Below are positions 1 through 7,215 of a stretch of DNA of 62,062 nt, in pieces. The stretch lies in contig JAPLRU010000032.1 in assembly GCA_026399025.1 (NCBI GenBank), positions 1 through 62,062 of the forward strand. The letters run 5' to 3'. This stretch comes from Methylobacter sp. GTDB taxonomy: Bacteria > Pseudomonadota > Gammaproteobacteria > Methylococcales > Methylomonadaceae. Numbering within the stretch: the first letter of the stretch is position 1; each line of letters starts with the position of its first letter. The notes under the pieces are model-generated. The model ran no database searches. It saw only the letters and a list, made by a program, of their open reading frames with translations, and was not told the DNA's origin. The position numbers and the translations under genes are program-made.

Positions 1-108
1 CCTACGGTCGTGCATTCGCTGTACGCTTCTTTCAGGTTGGCCTCGCGGCTTCCCCCTTGCGTTGTCGCTACGGTTGTCGTTACTACTTCCGGTTATCTCC
101 TTTCAGAT
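1..108. other. Left flank of the CRISPR array, no leader recognised
   Basis: This stretch is where the CRISPR leader should lie, because the repeats read in the plus direction. It is not AT-rich and shows no conserved leader features that I can recognise. A reading frame open from base 1 stops at 118-120, inside the inverted repeat, so it may be the end of a gene or mobile element that begins outside the window. I cannot assign it. Confidence 0.3.
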
Positions 109-124
109 AACGAGTTTTAGCCCA
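109..124 (+). repeat. 16-bp inverted repeat, left copy bracketing the CRISPR array
   Basis: AACGAGTTTTAGCCCA here is the exact reverse complement of bases 1779-1794. Its inner end forms a small hairpin (AGCCCA, loop TGC, TGGGC) that runs into the damaged first CRISPR repeat. The two copies enclose the whole array. They could be ends of mobile elements that cut into the array on both sides; this is inference. Confidence 0.8.
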
Positions 125-1759
125 TGCTGGGCACACTAGGCAGCTTAGAAAGCGCAAAAAAATGGTAGCGCGTATTGAATCTAGTTCTCTGCCGTATAGG
201 CAGCTTAGAAATAAAATCAATCCAGCCTATGGTGGCATTACGCGTTCTCTGCCGTATAGGCAGCTTAGAAAGGTTGCAACCGCTCTTTTCGAATAATAGC
301 CATGTTCTCTGCCGTATAGGCAGCTTAGAAAGTTCTGATTGCAACAACATTCTCAGCGCTTGTGTTCTCTGCCGTATAGGCAGCTTAGAAAGACTGAGAC
401 TGTATTCTTTTCTTGCTGTTGCTGTTCTCTGCCGTATAGGCAGCTTAGAAATTCAACCAGTCCAAGCAAAAAACCTCTGATATGTTCTCTGCCGTATAGG
501 CAGCTTAGAAACAATGGGTCGAACTCGTCTGGATCTGGATCATGTTCTCTGCCGTATAGGCAGCTTAGAAAATCCGGCTTTAGCTGTTCCATTGCCAGTG
601 TCAGTTCTCTGCCGTATAGGCAGCTTAGAAATCTTGGTCGTAATACTCGCTGATGTTATTCATGTTCTCTGCCGTATAGGCAGCTTAGAAATGCGTTAGT
701 ATACTGAGTGTTTGCGCTGATTTGTTCTCTGCCGTATAGGCAGCTTAGAAATATTCAAGCGAGTAGATGTTGCTAACGCTAAAGTTCTCTGCCGTATAGG
801 CAGCTTAGAAAAATTGGAATGCCTTTTTGCAATTTCTCTTTATGTTCTCTGCCGTATAGGCAGCTTAGAAACAGGTGTACTGAAATGGCGTCGATTACCA
901 AGAGTTCTCTGCCGTATAGGCAGCTTAGAAAAGGTACAGCAACTACAATTAATTCAGTTTCAAGTTCTCTGCCGTATAGGCAGCTTAGAAAGGGCTTGAA
1001 GGCCTGCGGCGCTATATCGACATGTTCTCTGCCGTATAGGCAGCTTAGAAACGGCGAAGCGCTTCTAGCGATTGATCCCAACCGTTCTCTGCCGTATAGG
1101 CAGCTTAGAAAAGTCAACTTGTGAAAAAGAGCCGGCGTTTCGTGTTCTCTGCCGTATAGGCAGCTTAGAAATGCATTAAGGCATCCAAAGCCGGCAAGCC
1201 CATGTTCTCTGCCGTATAGGCAGCTTAGAAATTTCGCTGCGTTGAAAGCTATTTTATGATCTTGTTCTCTGCCGTATAGGCAGCTTAGAAATGCTGGTTG
1301 CTAAGGAGCCATCAAGTACAGTCGTTCTCTGCCGTATAGGCAGCTTAGAAAAATGGAAAAATAGACAAGTCATTAGCGTTCAAGTTCTCTGCCGTATAGG
1401 CAGCTTAGAAAAGATAAAAGAAGTTTCTAAAAGTGTAGTGTCAGTTCTCTGCCGTATAGGCAGCTTAGAAAGTCAAGCGTCGCTATGCCGTCAGGCAGAC
1501 TGGGTTCTCTGCCGTATAGGCAGCTTAGAAAAAAAGTCGAAGAAGCGGAATAAGTGGTATCAGGTTCTCTGCCGTATAGGCAGCTTAGAAACGGCACTGT
1601 CATGCGCATCGTTAGCGCCCTGTGTTCTCTGCCGTATAGGCAGCTTAGAAAAGAGTCTAATGTCGCAGCTCCAACATCAGCTGGTTCTCTGCCGTATAGG
1701 CAGCTTAGAAATGAACAAAAATAATAAGGCTTGCTACAAACTTGTTCTCTGCCGTATAG
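124..1759 (+). CRISPR. Subtype I-F-like CRISPR array, 26 intact repeats, both end repeats damaged
   Basis: A 28-bp repeat recurs with an exact 60-bp period from 184 to 1711. That gives 26 intact copies, and every spacer is 32 bp. The repeat contains the hairpin CTGCCGTATAGGCAG, which Cas6f (Csy4) recognises in type I-F. It differs from the usual I-F repeat at only two positions outside the stem (T at positions 5 and 23). The hairpin and the 3' end CTTAGAAA fix transcription as plus strand. The first repeat (124-151) has lost its 5' half and keeps only TAGGCAGCTTAGAAA. The last (1744-1759) keeps only its first 16 bases. Counting the damaged ends there are 27 spacers. There is no leader and no cas gene in the window, so the array looks frozen and depends on Cas proteins encoded elsewhere, if it is active at all. 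Confidence 0.97.
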
Positions 1760-1778
1760 CCCATGGACCCGCTTCCAG

Positions 1779-1794
1779 TGGGCTAAAACTCGTT
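1779..1794 (-). repeat. 16-bp inverted repeat, right copy bracketing the CRISPR array
   Basis: TGGGCTAAAACTCGTT is the perfect reverse complement of 109-124. It forms the outer arm of a hairpin with AGCCCA at 1758-1763, right where the last CRISPR repeat breaks off. The break therefore coincides with this element on both sides of the array. Confidence 0.8.
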
Positions 1795-1874
1795 CATATT
1801 AGGCTGCCGAATTGTGAAGAAGGGTAAGCAAGGCTACAGCTGTATTCAAATTTTCCCACACTGCCTTTTACGTT

Positions 1875-1890
1875 TGTCGGCTTTACGACA
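1875..1890 (+). promoter_or_regulatory. Probable NifA upstream activator site
   Basis: TGTCGGCTTTACGACA matches the NifA consensus TGT-N10-ACA exactly. It lies 100 bp upstream of the -24 element at 1975, the usual distance for NifA acting from a looped upstream site. Position and match together make a chance hit unlikely, although the motif alone is short. Confidence 0.75.
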
Positions 1891-1974
1891 ATTCTATTGT
1901 CTTTGCGCCGCATTGTTCTGTCGGTATTGCGCCAATCAAGCTTTTCCTCCCGCTGTTTCCGGCGAATAAACAGT

Positions 1975-1990
1975 TGGCAAGTGTTTTGCA
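1975..1990 (+). promoter_or_regulatory. Sigma-54 (-24/-12) promoter of the nifV operon
   Basis: TGGCAAGTGTTTTGCA matches the sigma-54 consensus TGGCAYRN4TTGCW at all but one position and has the invariant GG-N10-GC spacing. Transcription would start near 2002, about 160 bp before nifV. With the NifA-type site at 1875 this implies nitrogen- and oxygen-responsive control of nifV and the genes behind it. Confidence 0.82.
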
Positions 1991-2034
1991 TAATCCCTAA
2001 TAAAGGCATTTTGTTTCGATCGTAGCTATTCAGT

Positions 2035-2112
2035 CCCCCTCTTTGAAAAAGAGGGGTTAGGGGAGATTTTTTAAATAAATCCCCCTCAATCCCCCTTTTT
2101 TAAAGGGGGAGG
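2035..2112. repeat. C/G-rich palindromic intergenic repeat in the nifV 5' leader
   Basis: Two nested inverted segments (CCCCCTCTTTG / AAGAGGGG and CCCCCTTTTTT / AAAGGGGG) form a long foldable element between the sigma-54 promoter and the nifV start. It would be part of the nifV mRNA leader. It looks like a dispersed palindrome of the REP kind and not a designed attenuator. Confidence 0.6.
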
Positions 2113-2161
2113 TGAATAATTACTTTCGATCTTTGTAACCACACTTATCACGGTTTAAACC

Positions 2162-3286
2162 ATGAAAACTTCAACCCGCACTATCATCATCGACGACACC
2201 ACGCTCAGGGATGGCGAACAATCGGCCGGGGTGGCTTTTTCGCTGGACGAAAAGCTGGCGATTGCAACGCAGTTGGCCGGCTTGGGCGTGCCTGAACTGG
2301 AAATCGGCATTCCGGCCATGGGCGCGGTGGAACGGGAAGAAATTAAGGCGATTGCAGCGTTAGGCTTGCCGTCAAAGCTGCTGGTTTGGTCGAGAATGCG
2401 CCGCGATGATTTGCATGCTTGTTTGGGCTTGAATGTGGACAAGGTCGATTTATCCATATCGGCTTCGGATCAACATATTCAGCACAAGCTTAAACAAAGT
2501 CGGCAATGGGTGTTGGATACGCTGAGCAGTTGCGTTCAGGAAGCGCGAAGTTTGAATATGGAAGTGTGCGTGGGCATGGAAGACGCCTCCCGCGCCGATG
2601 TCGATTTTTTGATACAGATGGCCGAAGCCGCGCAACGGGCCGGGGCGAGCAGAATCCGTTTCGCCGATACGGTCGGTATTATGGAACCGTTCGGCGTGTT
2701 CGAGACGATTAAAAAACTAAGAGCGGCCACCGATTTGGAAATCGAAATGCATGCGCATGACGATTTAGGCTTGGCTACCGCCAATACGCTGGCGGCGGCG
2801 TTGGCCGGTGCGACTCATGTTAATACTACGGTTAACGGCTTGGGCGAACGCGCGGGTAATGCGGCATTGGAAGAAGTTGTGGTGGGTTTAAAGCAGTTAT
2901 ACGGCATTGAAACCGGGGTTAATCTGCACAATTTCCCCAGCCTTTCCGAGCAGGTTGCCAGCGCCTCGGGCGATGCTATCGGCAGCCGGAAAAGCCTGAT
3001 CGGCAAAAGCGTGTTCAGTCATGAAGCCGGTATTCATGTCGATGGTTTGTTAAAGGATCCGAATAATTATCAAGGCGTCGATCCGGCGATTGTCGGGCGT
3101 AGCCATCAACTGGTGCTCGGTAAACATTCGGGCACCCAAGGTGTGATTCACGCTTATCAGCAAATAGGTATAGCGGTCAGTCGAATACAGGCGCAAGCCT
3201 TATTAACCCAGGTTAGGCGCTTTGTCAGTGATACCAAAAGATCACCGAAAACCGAAGAGCTTAATCTTTTTCATCAAAATCTTTAG
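2162..3286 (+). CDS. nifV: Homocitrate synthase NifV
   Basis: This 374-residue protein condenses acetyl-CoA with 2-oxoglutarate to homocitrate, the organic ligand of the nitrogenase FeMo cofactor. The N-terminal motif DTTLRDGEQ (about 12-20) is the signature of the HMG-CoA lyase-like TIM barrel shared with isopropylmalate synthases. The metal-binding segment EMHAHDDLG and the motif [14 protein letters not shown] follow. The protein ends shortly after the catalytic region, without the long LeuA regulatory domain, as expected for NifV. It is the first gene after a NifA/sigma-54 promoter (1875-1990) and is followed by nif-type cysE, nifW, nifZ and nifM, which separates it from a LeuA paralogue. 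Confidence 0.93.
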   Translation: MKTSTRTIIIDDTTLRDGEQSAGVAFSLDEKLAIATQLAGLGVPELEIGIPAMGAVEREEIKAIAALGLPSKLLVWSRMRRDDLHACLGLNVDKVDLSISASDQHIQHKLKQSRQWVLDTLSSCVQEARSLNMEVCVGMEDASRADVDFLIQMAEAAQRAGASRIRFADTVGIMEPFGVFETIKKLRAATDLEIEMHAHDDLGLATANTLAAALAGATHVNTTVNGLGERAGNAALEEVVVGLKQLYGIETGVNLHNFPSLSEQVASASGDAIGSRKSLIGKSVFSHEAGIHVDGLLKDPNNYQGVDPAIVGRSHQLVLGKHSGTQGVIHAYQQIGIAVSRIQAQALLTQVRRFVSDTKRSPKTEELNLFHQNL

Positions 3287-3298
3287 AGGGCGATCGTC

Positions 3299-3445
3299 AT
3301 GAACGAACATAAAGAACTGCCATTAAACGAGCCGGAAGTTAAAGATACTTTGGAAATACCGGATCAGGACGATCTTTATCCCGGCTCTTTTTTCAGGATA
3401 CCCGGTCCGCCGAGGTTGGGCAAAACAGGTTGGAGTTTAAATTAA
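3299..3445 (+). CDS. Small acidic protein between nifV and cysE (48 aa)
   Basis: A short gene starts 12 bp after the nifV stop, behind an AGAGGG ribosome-binding sequence. The 48-residue product is acidic in its first half and ends in a proline/glycine-rich, positively charged tail (FFRIPGPPRLGKTGW). It has no signal peptide or membrane segment. I do not recognise the family. The tight spacing behind nifV and the protein-like composition suggest it is real and co-transcribed, perhaps a nif-specific accessory peptide. Function unknown. Confidence 0.6.
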   Translation: MNEHKELPLNEPEVKDTLEIPDQDDLYPGSFFRIPGPPRLGKTGWSLN

Positions 3446-3517
3446 TTGTTGTATGTTCCTACGTACTGAATTTCAGCCGTTAAGTTAAGAAAGTATGTAA
3501 CAAAAAATGTTAAGCAA

Positions 3518-3584
3518 GTAGGGCGTGCCAAAGGGATACAAGCGTTTTTCAGGCATTCGAAAAGGCGCGCACGGCACGCCCTAC
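3518..3584. repeat. Palindromic repeat with GGGCGTGCC / GGCACGCCC arms
   Basis: TAGGGCGTGCC at the left and GGCACGCCCTA at the right form an inverted pair about 65 bp across. The same arms occur at about 31619-31755. It fills most of the gap 3446-3738 before cysE. Just left of it, about 3472-3492, CAGCCGTTAAGTTAAGAAAG looks like a decayed end of the MITE family found at 5090. Confidence 0.6.
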
Positions 3585-3738
3585 AGCAGTGCGAATTTTT
3601 GTTTGATTTAACATTAACTTTCACAACATTCCCATGCTCCGGCCTGGAAATGCAGTATTCGGCGCTCCAGCATTGTGATGATTCGGCTGTCGTTTGGAAA
3701 CTAGATTGATCACCTCCGCACTCAACAGGAGCATAAAA

Positions 3739-4530
3739 ATGGTTATGGCTATATCGGATAACATGATAACTAAAGCACAAAAGCCGCAAAGCTTTCTGGC
3801 CCAATGGCATGAAGATGTCTACTGTGTGTTTGGCCGCGACCCCGCGGCGCATAGCGTTTGGGAAATATTGCTGACTTATTCCGGCGTTCATGCGGTGCTG
3901 ATGCATCGGATCAGTCACCGCTTATGGAAAGCGAACTGGAAATTGACCGCCAGGATTTTATCCGCGTTCGCCAAAATGTTTACCAATGTGGAAATTCACC
4001 CCGGCGCCACTATCGGTAGACGGCTGTTTATCGACCATGCTTTAGGCGTGGTGATCGGCGAAACCACGGAAATCGGCAACGATGTTACTTTGTATCATGG
4101 CGTGACGCTGGGCGGCACCACCTGGAACAAGGAAAAACGTCATCCGACCTTGGGCAATAATGTGCTGGTAGGCTCGGGAGCCAAAATTCTCGGACCGATT
4201 ACTTTAGGTAACAGTGTCCGCGTCGGCGCTAACTCGGTGGTGATTAAAGATGTGCCGCCTTGCTGTACGGTGGTCGGTATTCCGGGGCGTATTATCCAAA
4301 CTAAAGGTACGCGAATTCAAAATCGGCACGGCATCGATTTGGATCATCATCTGATTCCCGATCCGGTCGGCAAGGCGATTGCCTGCTTGATCGAGCGGAT
4401 TGACGAGTTGGAAGCTAAACAAAGCGAATCATCGAAGATTGTGATTGAAGACAGTTGCGATCATTGCGAAGCCGAAAATGTCTGCACTCCGAAAAAAGAC
4501 AGTCCGGTAAAACTGTCGGCGAGGTTATAA
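3739..4530 (+). CDS. cysE: Nif-associated serine O-acetyltransferase
   Basis: The product (263 aa from the ATG behind AGGAG at 3727-3731) acetylates serine from acetyl-CoA. This is the first step to cysteine, the sulfur donor for NifS/NifU iron-sulfur assembly. A helical N-terminus is followed by left-handed beta-helix hexapeptide repeats ([20 protein letters not shown] onward, about 90-190), the O-acetylserine transferase fold. After the usual core there is an unusual tail of about 70 residues ending in a cysteine-rich segment ([12 protein letters not shown]). The place directly behind nifV matches cysE1 of Azotobacter. An upstream in-frame TTG (3694) is possible but has no good ribosome-binding site. 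Confidence 0.88.
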   Translation: MVMAISDNMITKAQKPQSFLAQWHEDVYCVFGRDPAAHSVWEILLTYSGVHAVLMHRISHRLWKANWKLTARILSAFAKMFTNVEIHPGATIGRRLFIDHALGVVIGETTEIGNDVTLYHGVTLGGTTWNKEKRHPTLGNNVLVGSGAKILGPITLGNSVRVGANSVVIKDVPPCCTVVGIPGRIIQTKGTRIQNRHGIDLDHHLIPDPVGKAIACLIERIDELEAKQSESSKIVIEDSCDHCEAENVCTPKKDSPVKLSARL

Positions 4531-4533
4531 ATA

Positions 4534-5040
4534 ATGGATTTGTTGGATTTTGAAGCGCAAGGGCTGTATTTCGAGCAACCCGATGTCGCCGGTGTTGAGC
4601 AATTAATCGCTGCGGCGTCCGAGAATTACGCCAATGGCGAAGCCGAGTTGTTTTTACTGCAAGCTTACTTTATTGCACCCGAGTCGTTAAATGTATTAAT
4701 CGCTTTAAACCGTTTTTATTATTACCAACACCGGCTGGAGGAGGCTTTAGCCGCAACCGCCAAGGCTTTGGTGGTGATCAGGCCGACGATAGCTTTTCCG
4801 GACGACTGGCGCGATTTGCACATCGGTCACATTACCGAGGCTCCGGCTAATTTATTGACCCATATCAGGATGTATTTATTTACCCTGAAAGCCATCGGTT
4901 TTTTGAATATGCGCTTGGAGAATCTGGATTTGAGTCAGGCGATTTTTGAAAAGCTGGTCGAGCTTGATAGCAAGGACAGAATCGGCGCGCAGGGATTATT
5001 GGAGCTGGTGATCAAGCGTAAAGCCGATAGGGTCGCGTAA
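4534..5040 (+). CDS. TPR-like nif-cluster protein of unknown function (168 aa)
   Basis: The gene starts 3 bp after cysE and is surely translated with it. The 168-residue soluble protein is mostly helical. Segments such as LFLLQAYFIAPESLNVLIALNRFYYYQHRLEEALAATAKAL (written here only as a location, about 38-78) pair helices in tetratricopeptide fashion, and a last pair lies at about 122-150. TPR folds usually hold partner proteins, so a role as scaffold in nitrogenase maturation is plausible but inferred from position alone. No catalytic motif is visible. Confidence 0.72.
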   Translation: MDLLDFEAQGLYFEQPDVAGVEQLIAAASENYANGEAELFLLQAYFIAPESLNVLIALNRFYYYQHRLEEALAATAKALVVIRPTIAFPDDWRDLHIGHITEAPANLLTHIRMYLFTLKAIGFLNMRLENLDLSQAIFEKLVELDSKDRIGAQGLLELVIKRKADRVA

Positions 5041-5089
5041 GGCGCTGTTGAAGCCGGACGGTAGATTTATCGTTCCCACGCTCCGGCGT

Positions 5090-5243
5090 CACTGCCATTA
5101 AGTTAAGAAAAAGGCTCCCTCTCCTGCTGGAGAGGGTTGGGGTGAGGAGAATAAAAATAAGGAAAAAAGCCTTATTTGACCCCCTCATCCTAACCTTCTC
5201 CCTAAGGGAGAAGGAATTGTCCATCCTTAACTTAATGGTAGTG
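5090..5243. mobile_element. MITE-A copy 1 (non-autonomous, 12-bp target duplication)
   Basis: The element begins with CACTGCCATTAAGTTAAG and ends with its inverted copy CTTAACTTAATGGTAGTG (one mismatch). Its 154 bp fold back on themselves almost throughout. It is flanked by ACGCTCCGGCGT at 5078-5089 and again at 5244-5255, an exact 12-bp duplication touching both ends. It carries no gene, so it must be mobilised from elsewhere. The TIR and duplication length recall the IS4 family, which is inference. It separates the TPR-like gene from the small gene before nifW. Confidence 0.85.
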
Positions 5244-5292
5244 ACGCTCCGGCGTGGCAATGCAGGAGTAGACGCTCCAGCGTCACGAAACC
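5244..5292. repeat. Palindromic repeat with ACGCTCCGGCGT core (family B)
   Basis: ACGCTCCGGCGTGG, then AATGCAGGAGTAG, then ACGCTCCAGCGTC makes two adjacent imperfect palindromes. The family recurs at 8867-8942, 31525-31560, 31806-31869, 40003-40023, about 44765 and 44951-45203. Two MITE-A copies and one MITE-C copy are inserted in it. The rest of 5293-5416 holds only a short GTAGGTTGGGTAAGCGCAGC-type repeat. Confidence 0.7.
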
Positions 5293-5416
5293 GTGTGGCG
5301 CGAGTGTTTAAACGTAAAACAGATGTAGGTTGGGTAAGCGCAGCGTAACCCAATATTTTTGACCCCGATTGTTTGAGTTGCGCTGCGCTGACTCAAGAAC
5401 TAACTGGAGTAAGATC

Positions 5417-5530
5417 ATGATGAAAAAAGAGTTAACCGAATCATTTTTGACCATTATGCCTATAGTGGCCTTTGTTATTCTGGCGCTTTATCTTTTACTG
5501 CAAGATACCTCTTCAGTCGGTCCCCTTTAA
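5417..5530 (+). CDS. Small single-span membrane protein before nifW (37 aa)
   Basis: ATG at 5417 follows GGAGTAAG. The 37-residue product starts MMKKELTES and then has one hydrophobic span of about 20 residues (from MPIVAFVI to LYLLL), with a short polar end. The stop is 17 bp before nifW and a ribosome-binding site (CCGGAG) for nifW follows at once. This is the architecture of a small inner-membrane peptide. It could anchor or regulate the nearby maturation factors; I do not recognise the family and the function is open. Confidence 0.65.
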   Translation: MMKKELTESFLTIMPIVAFVILALYLLLQDTSSVGPL

Positions 5531-5547
5531 ATTACCGGAGAAAACCC

Positions 5548-5865
5548 ATGAGTTTTGAAGAAGAAATGGAAGAAATGGAATCGGCGGAAGATTTCCTACA
5601 GTACTTTCAATTGGACTATGAGCCTAGCGTCGTGCATGTCAATCGTCTGCATATTCTGCAACGCTTTCATGATTATTTACAACAAGCCGCCGATGAGATG
5701 CCGGAAGAGGAAGCGCCGAAACGGGCGGTTTACAGTAAACTTTTACAACGGGCTTATCAGGATTTTGTCGAATCCGATGCGCAAACCGAAAAAGTTTTTA
5801 AGGTGTTTGGGATGGCTGAAGCGTCGCAAACAGCGTTTGTGTCATTAAGCGATATAAAAACATGA
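5548..5865 (+). CDS. nifW: Nitrogenase stabilising/protective protein NifW
   Basis: The 105-residue acidic, helical protein matches NifW in length and layout. It has an EE-rich start, the segment DFLQYFQLDYEPSVVHVNRL and the helix LHILQRFHDYL. NifW helps maturation and protects the MoFe protein from oxygen damage. The stop overlaps the nifZ start (ATGA, 5862-5865), so translation is coupled. Confidence 0.92.
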   Translation: MSFEEEMEEMESAEDFLQYFQLDYEPSVVHVNRLHILQRFHDYLQQAADEMPEEEAPKRAVYSKLLQRAYQDFVESDAQTEKVFKVFGMAEASQTAFVSLSDIKT

Positions 5866-6341
5866 ACCCCGATCGCTTCGACGAAGGTCGATTTGAATTT
5901 GGCGAATCGGTCCGGGTGACCAGAAATGTCCGTAACGACGGTACTTATCCCGGCATGGACGTCGGCACTTTATTAGTGCGCCGGGGCAGTGTGGGCAATA
6001 TCCTGAATGTGGGCACTTTTCTGCAAGATCAAGTGATTTATACCGTCCATTTCCTGTCTGTTGACCGGATGGTGGGCTGCCGACTGGAAGAACTGATCGG
6101 CGGCGATGAACCTTGGAATCCCAGCCGTTTCGAATTTAGGGATAAAGTTGTTTGTACGATTAACTTAAGTCTTCAGGGTAATATTGTGTTTCCTAAAGGC
6201 AGCGAAGGCGAAGTTTTTAAGGTTATTCGGGATAACGAATTGATTCAATACCATGTCGCTTTTCAGGGTAGAGTTCTGCAAGTACCCGAGACAGCACTTG
6301 CTCCAGCGCACCCTGAGTCATTTAACGAACCAGAGCTTTGA
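5862..6341 (+). CDS. nifZ: NifZ, P-cluster maturation factor
   Basis: The 159-residue protein carries two copies of the NifZ beta-barrel motif. The first is about residues 10-75 (FGESVRVTRNVRNDGTYPG, then GSVGNILN). The second is about 90-145 (FEFRDKVVCTINLSLQGN, then GSEGEVFKV). NifZ assists formation of the second P-cluster of the MoFe protein. It is translationally coupled to nifW and lies 1 bp before nifM. Confidence 0.92.
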   Translation: MNPDRFDEGRFEFGESVRVTRNVRNDGTYPGMDVGTLLVRRGSVGNILNVGTFLQDQVIYTVHFLSVDRMVGCRLEELIGGDEPWNPSRFEFRDKVVCTINLSLQGNIVFPKGSEGEVFKVIRDNELIQYHVAFQGRVLQVPETALAPAHPESFNEPEL

Positions 6342-6342
6342 T

Positions 6343-7215
6343 ATGACTGTACTTGAAAAACCTATCCAGCTGGACACTTACAATTTATTAAGGGCGGCTT
6401 TAAGTTTATTCAAAAAATCGCCTTATGAGCTGGAGGAGGCTGAGTTACAGCAAGCCAAAACTCAAGCTTTAAATGAGTTCAGGATTGAGAGCCGGGTATT
6501 GAATGCGCCCGAAGCGGCAGCCGTCATCATTACCGAACAGGAATTGCAACAAGCCTATCAGGAAATTCGCGGGCGTTATGATGATGAGGACGCTTTTTTC
6601 AGCGATTTGGAAAAAAACCAACTTAATCAAGAAAGCTTGCAGGCGGCATTGTATCGTCAGTGTAAGGTCAATACCGTGTTGGAAGTGATTGCCGGCCGCG
6701 CGCCGACGGTCAGCGATGTCGATATCGGCATTTATTACCAGCTGCATCCCGAGCAATTTCATCGCCCGGAACGGCGCGAAGCCAGCCATATCTTCATCAG
6801 CATTAACCCTGATTATGCTGAGAATACTGCCGAAGCGGCTTTGCTGCGCGCTCAGGAGCTTTGCGATAAATTGCGCAAAAAACCGCACAAATTTGCCGAC
6901 TTGGCGCTAAGGCATTCCGAGTGCCCTACTGCTTTACAAGGCGGCGTTCTGGGTATAGTGTCTCGGGGTACGCTTTATCCTGAACTGGATGAGGTGCTGT
7001 TCAAGTTAAAATCCGGTGAAGTCAGCGAGGTCGTCAAGTCGGAAATCGGCTTTCATGTGTTGTTATGCAAAAGCATACAAAAACCTGAAACCCTGTCTCT
7101 GGCTAAGGCGACACCGAAAATACGTCAATTAATGAACGATCGCGCCCGGCGTACCTGCCAGCGCGCTTGGATAGCCGGTTTATCCGGTCCTGAATCAGGG
7201 GGAAACAGATCATGA
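6343..7215 (+). CDS. nifM: NifM, parvulin-type peptidyl-prolyl isomerase for the Fe protein
   Basis: The product (290 aa) has a helical N-terminal part that binds client protein and a C-terminal parvulin domain at about 135-240 (EASHIFISINPDY, GGVLGIVSRGTLYPELDEVLF, EIGFHVLLC). NifM is needed for correct folding and stability of NifH. The ATG at 6343 is chosen because it directly follows the nifZ stop; an upstream frame inside nifZ is not a likely start. The end overlaps clpX by ATGA (7212-7215). Confidence 0.93.
   Translation: MTVLEKPIQLDTYNLLRAALSLFKKSPYELEEAELQQAKTQALNEFRIESRVLNAPEAAAVIITEQELQQAYQEIRGRYDDEDAFFSDLEKNQLNQESLQAALYRQCKVNTVLEVIAGRAPTVSDVDIGIYYQLHPEQFHRPERREASHIFISINPDYAENTAEAALLRAQELCDKLRKKPHKFADLALRHSECPTALQGGVLGIVSRGTLYPELDEVLFKLKSGEVSEVVKSEIGFHVLLCKSIQKPETLSLAKATPKIRQLMNDRARRTCQRAWIAGLSGPESGGNRS

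Noticed and set aside
1-123. CRISPR leader or cas6f end left of the array
   Set aside because: The sequence is not AT-rich, ends in the inverted repeat, and no frame looks like Cas6f.
117-1827. Several open frames of 60-178 codons across the first 1.8 kb on both strands
   Set aside because: They are translations of the CRISPR repeat (recurring VLCRIGSLE, SLPYRQLR or FLSCLYGRE every 20 residues) and are open only because the 60-bp period is a multiple of three.
1794-2009. 71-codon minus-strand frame beside the CRISPR array
   Set aside because: It overlaps the NifA site and lies opposite the sigma-54 promoter, has no ribosome-binding site, and shows no recognised protein pattern.
5325-5360. 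Second sigma-54 promoter before nifW (GG-N10-GC in GGTTGGGTAAGCGC)
   Set aside because: Only the GG/GC spacing fits; the bases around it do not, and the segment belongs to a dispersed GTAGGTTGGGTAAGCGC-type repeat.
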